Part shown: positions 25,978-32,656 of the stretch, one piece after another
How the letters are laid out: every line of letters starts with the position of its first letter
Numbering within the stretch: the first letter of the stretch is position 1
DNA from: an uncultured Collinsella sp.
GTDB lineage: Bacteria > Actinomycetota > Coriobacteriia > Coriobacteriales > Coriobacteriaceae
Direction of reading: 5' to 3'
Length of the DNA stretch: 40,667 nucleotides
NCBI GenBank assembly: GCA_900541125.1
Contig: UQIK01000023.1
Span: 1-40,667, forward strand
Notes under the pieces: model-generated
Seen by the model: the letters and a program-made list of their open reading frames with translations, nothing else
What the model was told of the DNA's origin: nothing
Databases searched by the model: none
Made by a program: the position numbers and the translations under genes

Positions 25978-26000
25978 CTGCAAGTTGTTAGTATCCATTA

Positions 26001-26016
26001 TGTTTCACGTGAAACA
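26001..26016. other. parS site 3
   Basis: Identical to sites 1 and 2 and starting exactly 39 bp after site 2; it ends one base before the rsmG stop codon. Confidence 0.93.
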
Positions 26017-26017
26017 T

Positions 26018-26755
26018 CTAGGCAAGCGGATTCTTCTTTGCCACGCCATTTGCACGAGGCAATGAGACGGATGCTGGATGACTCTTCTTAAGAACAATGA
26101 ACTCCCTGTGACCCAAGCCTTCAGGCAAATCAATTGCGTCATTCAGAAGCAAAGTGAAGCCGCAAATCTTAGCTGCTGACATGCCGGAAGCAAGCTCCTC
26201 ATCCGAAGGATTGCCCTTGGTTATAACAAATAGCCCTCCATCCTTCAGATACGGAGCCGCATACTCAACAAGAATCGGTAGAGGGGCCAGTGCGCGGGCG
26301 GTCACAACAGAGAACTGCTTCTTATGGCTTCGAGCATATTCTTCAAGACGATCATGAACCGCATGAGCATGTTTCAATCCAAGAGCATGGACAAAGGAAT
26401 TAACCGCATCAACCTTCTTGCCAACAGAGTCAATATAAGTAGCTTTACGATGCGTGGTTATGGTTAATGGAATACCAGGGAAGCCCGCACCTGTTCCCAT
26501 ATCGAGCAAAGCTCCCTCAGGAGCCTTGTTGATATAGGGGAGCAAAACAAGTGAGTCGAGGATATGAAGTACTGCAGCATCTTCTACGTTAAGAATACGG
26601 GTGAGATTGGTTGTCTTATTTGTTTCTAGAACCAAATCCAAATGCTGAATACATTTCCTCAGCTCAACATCAGTTACGCTCAAGGAATACTCTTTGCAAT
26701 AGGAAGTTAGACAACTCAACATCTCGTCAGCCTGCTGATCAGTAAGTAATAACAA
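26018..26755 (-). CDS. rsmG: 16S rRNA G527 N7-methyltransferase
   Basis: SAM-dependent methyltransferase of the GidB/RsmG family. Evidence: NLTRILNVEDAAVLHILDSL, the SAM-binding LLDMGTGAGFPGIPL, ARALAPLPILVEYAAPYLKDGG and a late KGNPSDEE. The frame opens at TTG 26803, but AAAGGAG stands six bases before the in-frame TTG at 26755, which gives a 245-residue protein, close to the family norm; I prefer this start. It lies between the jag terminator and the parS array, in the AT-richer block. Confidence 0.93.
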   Translation of the reverse strand: MLLLTDQQADEMLSCLTSYCKEYSLSVTDVELRKCIQHLDLVLETNKTTNLTRILNVEDAAVLHILDSLVLLPYINKAPEGALLDMGTGAGFPGIPLTITTHRKATYIDSVGKKVDAVNSFVHALGLKHAHAVHDRLEEYARSHKKQFSVVTARALAPLPILVEYAAPYLKDGGLFVITKGNPSDEELASGMSAAKICGFTLLLNDAIDLPEGLGHREFIVLKKSHPASVSLPRANGVAKKNPLA

Positions 26756-26801
26756 CGAAAGCTCCTTTCTGACAAAAATCAGTGTATCGAGAACTTTTGA
26801 C

Positions 26802-26833
26802 AAAAAAAGGGGACGTGGAAACCACGTCCCCTT
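26802..26833 (-). terminator. Terminator between jag and rsmG
   Basis: A perfect 12-pair stem AAGGGGACGTGG/CCACGTCCCCTT with a three-base loop and seven T on the minus strand. It ends the rpmH-jag transcript, so rsmG and parAB need their own promoter. Confidence 0.92.
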
Positions 26834-26851
26834 AGCATAAGCTCGAGAAGA

Positions 26852-27421
26852 TTATCGAGCAACAATCACCACATGGCGATCAGGGTCAGAACCCTCAGAA
26901 TGAGTATCGACGGCATCATTGCCACGAAGTGCAATGTGAACCAGTCGACGCTCGTAGGCATTCATGGGCGGAAGCGAAACACTCTTATGAGTGCGGATGG
27001 CACGCTCGGCAGCAGACTGAGCCATGGAAGCAACCTTGTCCTGACGGCGACTCTTGTATCCCTCTACGTCCACCACAACCGGATACCTAAAGCCAAGTTT
27101 GCGGCTCACCAGCAAAGAGAACATAACCTGAAGGGCATCAAGGGTGCGACCATGACGGCCAATGAGAACAGCAAGGTCGGGAGCCGTTACATCCAAAATC
27201 AGCTCACCCTCGTCGCCCTCATACTCATCGATAGGAGAGTTGGCAGCATCGAAGTGCGAAAGGATGGAACGCAGGATGGAAATCGCAACATCGGCAATGG
27301 TGTCGAGCTCCTCATCGGTCAGCTCTTCACCAGCCTTGTAGCGCTGTGCAATCTCGGGATAATCGCCCGCGACCTGCGGGGCAACCTCCTCAAGCATATC
27401 CTCGATGATCTCTTCAGACAT
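26852..27421 (-). CDS. jag: Jag/KhpB RNA-binding protein
   Basis: A 189-residue RNA-binding protein with an acidic N-terminal region (about 1-60), a KH domain (GRHGRTLDALQ, GxxG motif) and an R3H domain (MNAYERRLVHIAL, then SEGSDPDRHVVI). Jag/KhpB partners with KhpA in Firmicutes and affects cell division and envelope regulation. The typical Jag_N domain is not obvious. GGAG stands six bases before the ATG at 27421; the in-frame TTG at 27433 is less likely. It follows yidC in the usual order. Confidence 0.92.
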   Translation of the reverse strand: MSEEIIEDMLEEVAPQVAGDYPEIAQRYKAGEELTDEELDTIADVAISILRSILSHFDAANSPIDEYEGDEGELILDVTAPDLAVLIGRHGRTLDALQVMFSLLVSRKLGFRYPVVVDVEGYKSRRQDKVASMAQSAAERAIRTHKSVSLPPMNAYERRLVHIALRGNDAVDTHSEGSDPDRHVVIVAR

Positions 27422-27436
27422 AACGTACTCCAAAAG

Positions 27437-27448
27437 TTAGGTACCTAA
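27437..27448. repeat. 12-bp palindrome TTAGGTACCTAA, copy 2
   Basis: Identical to 23933-23944. It sits in the gap between the yidC stop and the jag ribosome site. Role unknown; an operator or a processing site is possible. Confidence 0.4.
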
Positions 27449-27465
27449 ATAAGATTGATATCCCA

Positions 27466-28236
27466 CTACTTCTTCTTGTGCGGGCGCGGCTTCTTCTCTC
27501 GACGAGTGACCTCAACCTGCAGCGGAGCGTTCTTAAGACGCTCCTCCTCATCGGCCTTCGCCTTGTCGATGACCTTCTGCGTCACAAAAATCTGCTGGAT
27601 AACCTGCCAAGCAGACGAGACGTCGTAGTACAGCAGAACGCCAACGGGAAGGCTCCAGCCCATCCAAAGCATCATGACCGTCATGACAACGGCCATCATA
27701 CGCATGCTCTGAGCCTGCTGGCCGGTCTGGTTGCGCGACATATAGAGCTGCGGAATCAGGGTCAGGACGGCGAACAGGATCAGACAGACCAGCGCAGGCA
27801 GTGCAACCATAAAGCCATCGGCAAAGGAAGCGCTCGGCGTGGTGGTCAGGTCGGGCAGGATGTTGAAGAACGAGAACGTGCCGTCGTTAAAGTACTGCGG
27901 CAGGTTGCGCAGCAATGTAAACAGGGCGAACAGGATAGGCATCTGAATCAGCAGCGGCAGACAGCCAGCCATGGGGTTGAACTTGTTCTCGCTGTAGAAC
28001 TTCTGCATCTCCTCGGCCTGACGCTGGGGATCGTCGGCATAGCGCTCCTGGATCTCGAGCATCTTGGGCTGCAGCACCTGCATGCGAGCCGTCGACTTGG
28101 TCGACTTGAGCATGAGCGGCGTCAGCAGCAGACGGATGATGACCACCAGGATGATGATGGACAGGCCCCAGTCGACCGCAAAGGTCTGGATGAGCTTGAG
28201 CAGCTCGAAAAGGATGTTAACGATCCAATCCCACAT
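27466..28236 (-). CDS. yidC: Membrane protein insertase YidC/Oxa1
   Basis: 256-residue insertase with five hydrophobic segments. The conserved Arg35 (VVIIRLLLTP) lies in the hydrophilic groove used by substrates. KPKMLEIQERYADDPQRQ marks the cytoplasmic hairpin, and the basic tail KKPRPHKKK probably contacts ribosomes. There is no lipoprotein signal like that of many Firmicutes YidC proteins. It lies 29 bases downstream of yidD. Confidence 0.95.
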   Translation of the reverse strand: MWDWIVNILFELLKLIQTFAVDWGLSIIILVVIIRLLLTPLMLKSTKSTARMQVLQPKMLEIQERYADDPQRQAEEMQKFYSENKFNPMAGCLPLLIQMPILFALFTLLRNLPQYFNDGTFSFFNILPDLTTTPSASFADGFMVALPALVCLILFAVLTLIPQLYMSRNQTGQQAQSMRMMAVVMTVMMLWMGWSLPVGVLLYYDVSSAWQVIQQIFVTQKVIDKAKADEEERLKNAPLQVEVTRREKKPRPHKKK

Positions 28237-28265
28237 GTAAGTTTTCCTCCGATAGCGAGTGCCCG

Positions 28266-28490
28266 CTAGGGCACAGGGTCATAACCGCCGACGTGCAGGG
28301 GATTGCAGCGAGCGATGCGCCTCACGGCAAGCCAGCAGCCTCTCAAAACACCGTGCTTCTCAATCGCCTGGACGGCGTATTGCGAGCACGTTGGGTAATA
28401 AATGCAGGCGTCAGGCAATAAGGGCGAAATAACCTGTTGATATATGCGAATAGGAGCGATGGCAACACGTCGCAAAACGTGATTGCTCAT
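28266..28490 (-). CDS. yidD: Membrane protein insertion efficiency factor YidD
   Basis: A 74-residue protein with the family core YQQVISPLLPDACIYYPTCS followed by EKHG and the C-terminal HVGGYDPVP. It contains the usual conserved cysteines. Its ATG overlaps the rnpA stop by four bases (ATGA), indicating coupled translation. It probably assists YidC. Confidence 0.96.
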   Translation of the reverse strand: MSNHVLRRVAIAPIRIYQQVISPLLPDACIYYPTCSQYAVQAIEKHGVLRGCWLAVRRIARCNPLHVGGYDPVP

Positions 28491-28825
28491 CGCTCCTCCC
28501 CGGCAACGCCGGCGCGCTTCATAAGCGAACGCAATGCCTTGTCCATCTCCTGCGGCGAGGAGATCCTCGTCTTGGGAGTCGCGAACAAGATGATGTCATA
28601 ACCCGCAACGGGAAATCCGCAGCTGCGGGCGGCCTCGCGCATCACACGCTTAGAACGGTTGCGCACAACTGCACAACCGAGCCGTTTAGCACCAACGAAG
28701 GCGACCCTTCCGGAGTCGCCTTCGCCAACCGATTCACATATGGTCATTCGAATCAGAGGGTGATTGAAACGACGCCCCTGACTGAACACATGCTCGAAAT
28801 CTTGCCGAGACTTAATTGTCTTCAT
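28487..28825 (-). CDS. rnpA: Ribonuclease P protein component
   Basis: A 112-residue basic protein subunit that aids 5' maturation of tRNA. Evidence: N-terminal KSRQDFEHVFSQGRRFNHPLI, the RNR motif in VVRNRSKRVMREA, and YDIILFATPK. The usual order rpmH-rnpA-yidD-yidC is kept. Confidence 0.96.
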   Translation of the reverse strand: MKTIKSRQDFEHVFSQGRRFNHPLIRMTICESVGEGDSGRVAFVGAKRLGCAVVRNRSKRVMREAARSCGFPVAGYDIILFATPKTRISSPQEMDKALRSLMKRAGVAGEER

Positions 28826-28845
28826 GCGAGATGTGTGTATCGCTG

Positions 28846-28980
28846 CTAGACAGTGAGACGCTTGCGGCCCTTGGCGCGGCGACGGGCGAGCACGGCACGA
28901 CCACCCTTGGTGGCCATACGGGCACGGAAGCCATGGGTCTTGGCACGCTTACGCTTATTAGGCTGATACGTACGCTTCAT
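28846..28980 (-). CDS. rpmH: 50S ribosomal protein L34
   Basis: A 44-residue, very basic protein beginning MKRTYQPNKRKRAKTHGF, the hallmark of L34. GGAGG stands eight bases before the ATG at 28980; the in-frame extension to 29040 is not translated. First gene of the rpmH-rnpA-yidD-yidC-jag transcript, with a strong promoter upstream. Confidence 0.98.
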   Translation of the reverse strand: MKRTYQPNKRKRAKTHGFRARMATKGGRAVLARRRAKGRKRLTV

Positions 28981-29052
28981 CTTAAGTTCCTCCTGCTGCA
29001 TTTCGAGTGTCCGCGGGAGCGCGGACGCAGATATAGACACGTGAGCTTGAAG

Positions 29053-29082
29053 ATTGTAGGGAAATCAATGTTCAAATGTCAA
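29053..29082 (-). promoter_or_regulatory. Promoter of the rpmH operon
   Basis: On the minus strand a perfect TTGACA (29082-29077) and TACAAT (29058-29053) are 18 bases apart, 72 bases before the rpmH start. Probably a strong vegetative promoter. Confidence 0.8.
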
Positions 29083-29100
29083 GAAATCAAAGGTAAAAGG

Positions 29101-29325
29101 TCGCGCAGTTCACACGGTTCCCCCATAAGCCCAATTGAAATTTGCGGGGTACGACAACTTTTCACGATATTTCACCGAGTTTTCAACAGGTCATGTTGGC
29201 AATGTTGAGAACTTTTCGCCCGTTTTCCAAAGTTTTCAACAGGTTTTGAAAAGTTGTCGAAAGATGAGAAACATTGCACGGTGAGCTACTATTTGTTCGA
29301 AACCTTTTGAAAGATTGCGAGCGGC
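29101..29325. other. Candidate origin part 1 (DnaA-box cluster upstream of the ATPase gene)
   Basis: AT-richer gap at the strand switch. It contains two copies of GTTTTCAACAGG (29179-29190, 29232-29243), the motif CGACAACTTTTC (29152-29163) and its exact reverse complement at 29248-29259, plus nearby half-sites. The same words recur in the dnaA-dnaN gap. Canonical TTATCCACA boxes are absent. I infer a DnaA-binding region. Confidence 0.65.
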
Positions 29326-30678
29326 ATGTCTGACGACTTTTACACCATGGTCGATTCCGGAGACCCGGCACCCGACAACGAGCACATCACCGGCGTGCGC
29401 GAAGAGCATGCGGAAGGCGAGCAGACGACCACGCAGGCGCCAAAAGCCATGTACGCCGCGCGCATCGCCGTCTATGACGACATGCTGTCGACACCGCGTG
29501 TGATCGTCATTGATCCGCAAGATGTCCGCACGTATTTAGAAGAGACGACCAACACCGTCTACCAGTGCATGAAAGAACAAGGTGGCCATATCTCGCTCAT
29601 GGTCATCCGCGAGATTGTCGAAAACTTTATCCACGCACACTTTGCCGAGCCCATCATCTCGATTCTGGACGGCGGAGACACCATCCGCTTTGCTGACCAA
29701 GGACCCGGCATCGACGACAAGGAACGTGCTTTCGACTTTGGCGTTACCAGCGCAAACAGCAAGATGAAGCGCTATATCCGTGGAACCGGAGCAGGGTTTC
29801 CCATGGTGCAGGAGTATTTGGAAAACGCCGGCGGTGCCGTATCCATCGAGGACAACATGGGCAACGGCACCGTGGTTACGGTAAGCCTGAACCCTAAACG
29901 CGTGCAGGAAATCGAGCGTGCCGGCGGACGCGGCGCTGCCGTGCGGCCCGAGACGGAGCAGCCCACATATCCCCTGCCGGGAGCTTTTGCGCAGCAGCCC
30001 GTGGCAACGCAGCAGATGCAGCCCCCCGTGGGACAGATGCAGCAGCCCGGAATGCTTCCCACACAAGAACCCCAGGCGGCATCTATGTCGATGCCGCCAA
30101 ACATGCCAGAGGCCATGCCACTGGCTGATCAGGATGCAGCAGCAATGCAGCAGGCGACGGGGGCGCCGGGTGGCCAGCAAATGGGCTATCAGCCGTACCA
30201 ACAGGGATATCTATATCAGCAGATGCCGCCACTGGGGTATGGCCAGCAGTTCCCGCAGCAGTACCAGCAGGGATATCAGCAGCCGTACCAGCAGATGCCG
30301 CAGCAGCAGTACAACCCCTGGGCCCAGCAGACGCCTCCGCAGCCTTACCAACAGTGGCCTCAAAGTTTTCAACAGCAAATGCCGCCGACGCAGAGTTCTC
30401 AACAACCAGCAGCTCAAATGATGTATCCTAATGCAGTAAATCAGTATGCACAGCCACAACCGGACGTGTTCGTAAGCGATCGCGGCAACGCCGCGCTGGG
30501 CTATCTGGCGCAAAATCAAGCGTGCGGCGCAACCGATCTTGCGAGGGCGTTTGGAAACTCGGCCCCCACTTGGTCACGCACGCTCAATGACTTGGCGCAG
30601 GCCGGCTTGGTCATCAAGCATGGCCAGAAATACCATCTGACCGAACTCGGCGCCGCCCGCGTGCGAGCTCAGAGCTAA
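29326..30678 (+). CDS. GHKL-type ATPase with Gln/Pro-rich linker and winged-helix C-terminus
   Basis: 450-residue protein not matched to a named family. Residues about 60-190 look like a GHKL (HATPase) domain: N-box IREIVENFIHAHF (Glu99, Asn100), G1 box ADQGPGI, then FDFGVTSANSK, G2 box RGTGAGFPMVQEYL and GNGTVVTV. There is no His-phosphoacceptor domain and no membrane span, so it is not a normal sensor kinase. Residues about 205-375 are a low-complexity linker rich in Gln, Pro, Met and Tyr. The last 70 residues (DRGNAALGYLAQ, ATDLARAFGNSAPTWSRTL, AGLVIKHGQKYHLTELG) look like a winged-helix DNA-binding domain. The gene lies directly between the putative origin part 1 and dnaA (15 bases apart) and may share its transcript. 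A role in replication control or in transcription is plausible but unproven. Confidence 0.82.
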   Translation: MSDDFYTMVDSGDPAPDNEHITGVREEHAEGEQTTTQAPKAMYAARIAVYDDMLSTPRVIVIDPQDVRTYLEETTNTVYQCMKEQGGHISLMVIREIVENFIHAHFAEPIISILDGGDTIRFADQGPGIDDKERAFDFGVTSANSKMKRYIRGTGAGFPMVQEYLENAGGAVSIEDNMGNGTVVTVSLNPKRVQEIERAGGRGAAVRPETEQPTYPLPGAFAQQPVATQQMQPPVGQMQQPGMLPTQEPQAASMSMPPNMPEAMPLADQDAAAMQQATGAPGGQQMGYQPYQQGYLYQQMPPLGYGQQFPQQYQQGYQQPYQQMPQQQYNPWAQQTPPQPYQQWPQSFQQQMPPTQSSQQPAAQMMYPNAVNQYAQPQPDVFVSDRGNAALGYLAQNQACGATDLARAFGNSAPTWSRTLNDLAQAGLVIKHGQKYHLTELGAARVRAQS

Positions 30679-30693
30679 AGAACGGGAGAGACA

Positions 30694-32418
30694 GTGGACG
30701 AGGAAGCAAGCATCATCCTGGGGGATGCCATCGCCTTTTGCCAGCGCGACGGCCAAGATGCACGCCTCATCAACATGCTGGGGCAATCGCGCGCCATAAG
30801 CCTGACCGAAGATACGCTCACGATCGAGGCCCCCTCGCGCTTTGCCATCGCGCAGCTCAAAAAGCATCAGCCGACTATTGAGGCTTATCTGGAAGAAATC
30901 GCCTTTGCACCGATTGCGCTCGACATCGTGGCGCCGCAAGGCGCCGCGACGGAATCCGCTGCCGCGACGGCGCCCGCCACGGCTCCCGCTGCTTCCCCGA
31001 CGGTACCAGCCTCCGCAAGCGACGTGCCGACAATCGAGCACCAGCACAGCGATGTTTCCCGTGAAACCATGGCGCCGTTGCCGACCGCGGCGGCGACGTC
31101 AACGAACGTACCCGTCACGCACATGCCCATCGCTCACGACGCAGCGGCGGGCGCGGATTCGGGCATTGCAATCAAGAACACGCTCTCGGCCGACGATTTT
31201 CGCCGCATGATGAACCAGATGAAGGGCGGAGCGCCGACTAAATCCACGCAAGCTGCGACCCCCGCTTCACCCATGCCAGCACCAACCGTGCCGGCCGAGC
31301 AGAATACGGATGGAGCCCCGCTCGCCGCGAACTCAAAATTTACCTTTGAGAACTTTGTCTACGGCCCCGAGAACAGCCATGCCTATCGCTCGGCGCTCAA
31401 GTTTGCCGCCCTCGCGGACGAGCGCGGCACATGCACATCACTGTTCATCTACGGCAAATCGGGCCTGGGCAAGACGCACCTGCTGCTTGCCATCAAAAAC
31501 GAGCTCGCCGAGAAGTCGCCCGAGATCAAGGTCAAGTATGCCAACTCCCAGGCATATCTGGACGACCTGATGACCGAGTTCGACCGCCAAAAGAAGAGCA
31601 ACGCCCCCATCATGCAGGCGTACCACGGTGTGGACGTGCTCATCATCGATGACATCCAAAACATCATCGGCAAGCGCGCGAGCGTGGACTACTTTTTCCA
31701 GCTCATGGACGAGTTCATCCGCAACAACAAGAAAGTCGTCATCGCGGCAGACCGCGCCCCCAAGGATCTGAGCATGGACGAGCGTCTGACCAGCCGCTTC
31801 AACGCCGGCATGCTCTGCCTAGTCGCAGAGCCCAGCTACGAGATGAAATACAAGATCTTGCAGCGCTATTACGAGAACACCATCGTCGCCGCTCCCGAGG
31901 CAGGCGACGACTCGCTGCTGGCGGCCTATGGGGGCGACGGCGGGCACCTGACCGATGAGCACTTTAAGCACATGGCAGAGGTGTCGGGCACCAACATCCG
32001 CGAACTCGAGAGCTTCTGCGAGCGCTGCGCCGGCGAGGCGGGCGACCGCGAACGCGAGGGCGGGGAGCTCACCTTTGACGATATCGACGCCATCGCCAGC
32101 CAGTACTTCGACACATCGGCCAAAAAGATCAACGTGCAAACGGTTCAGTCCGTCATCGAAGAGCAGTACGGCGTGACGCACGAGGAGCTCATCGGCCCGC
32201 GTCGCAACGCCAATATCGCCAAAGCACGCCATATCGCTATCTACCTGGCCATCGAGATGTGCGAGATGACGACCACGGCGGTGGGCGCCGAATTTGGCAA
32301 CCGCAACCACTCGACCGTCAGCACGAGCTACAAAAAGGTCCAGAAGATGATCCAGGAAGACCGCACCGTCACCGAAGACCTTAAGTCGCTGCGCGATAAA
32401 ATTACACTGCGCTCGTAG
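30694..32418 (+). CDS. dnaA: Chromosomal replication initiator DnaA
   Basis: 574-residue initiator. Domain I is about 1-75; domain II is a long Ala/Pro-rich linker (about 80-210); AAA+ domain III (about 215-430) has Walker A GKSGLGKT (254-261), Walker B VLIIDDIQ (315-322) and the arginine finger region TSRFNAG; domain IV (about 480-574) has the helix-turn-helix. In domain IV several residues that contact bases in E. coli differ: the GRDHTTV motif reads GNRNHSTV, the Arg equivalent to R399 is Lys, and the helix usually reading SLPEIG reads TTTAVG. The start is GTG 30694 after GGGAGAG. A parS-like sequence lies in domain II (31053-31068). Confidence 0.97.
   Translation: MDEEASIILGDAIAFCQRDGQDARLINMLGQSRAISLTEDTLTIEAPSRFAIAQLKKHQPTIEAYLEEIAFAPIALDIVAPQGAATESAAATAPATAPAASPTVPASASDVPTIEHQHSDVSRETMAPLPTAAATSTNVPVTHMPIAHDAAAGADSGIAIKNTLSADDFRRMMNQMKGGAPTKSTQAATPASPMPAPTVPAEQNTDGAPLAANSKFTFENFVYGPENSHAYRSALKFAALADERGTCTSLFIYGKSGLGKTHLLLAIKNELAEKSPEIKVKYANSQAYLDDLMTEFDRQKKSNAPIMQAYHGVDVLIIDDIQNIIGKRASVDYFFQLMDEFIRNNKKVVIAADRAPKDLSMDERLTSRFNAGMLCLVAEPSYEMKYKILQRYYENTIVAAPEAGDDSLLAAYGGDGGHLTDEHFKHMAEVSGTNIRELESFCERCAGEAGDREREGGELTFDDIDAIASQYFDTSAKKINVQTVQSVIEEQYGVTHEELIGPRRNANIAKARHIAIYLAIEMCEMTTTAVGAEFGNRNHSTVSTSYKKVQKMIQEDRTVTEDLKSLRDKITLRS
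31053..31068. other. parS-like site inside dnaA
   Basis: TGTTTCCCGTGAAACC matches the parS sequence at 14 of 16 positions (changes at 8 and 16) within the domain II linker, where it encodes DVSRET. This linker is not constrained in sequence, so the site could be kept for ParB binding. Confidence 0.5.
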
Positions 32419-32656
32419 GGAAATAGAGACACCTGTTGAAAACTTGTCGAAACCACGGGCATAAGGTGTCTAAAACCCAACCCGCGGTGATGAAAAGTTT
32501 TGCACAGGTTTTGAACGTGGAAAACCACCCCTGTTGCACACAGACTGCTGTCGATTCTCTTTTTGGGTCTGACCTGCGTCTTTGGGAGTAATCAACAGTT
32601 TCGTCAGTGCTATTACTATTATTAAGATATTTATATCTATAGAAAGGTATTAAAAG
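32419..32656. other. Candidate origin part 2 with AT-rich element (dnaA-dnaN gap)
   Basis: The gap contains CCTGTTGAAAAC (32432-32443), the reverse complement of the box in part 1, fused to the second shared motif GAAAACTTGTCG (32438-32449, one change from 29248-29259). Near-matches are GTTTTGCACAGG (32497-32508) and CCTGTTGCACAC (32530-32541). From 32611 to 32656, 39 of 46 bases are A or T, as expected of a DNA unwinding element beside DnaA boxes. The dnaN ribosome site lies in its distal end. Confidence 0.65.

Noticed and set aside
25923..26016. CRISPR array
   Set aside because: The regularly spaced repeats are palindromic 16-mers equal to parS, with 23-bp spacers and no cas genes.
29821..30440. 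Tandem-repeat expansion as a separate repeat locus
   Set aside because: The CAG-rich repetition is in frame and codes for the Gln-rich linker of the ATPase gene, so it is described there.
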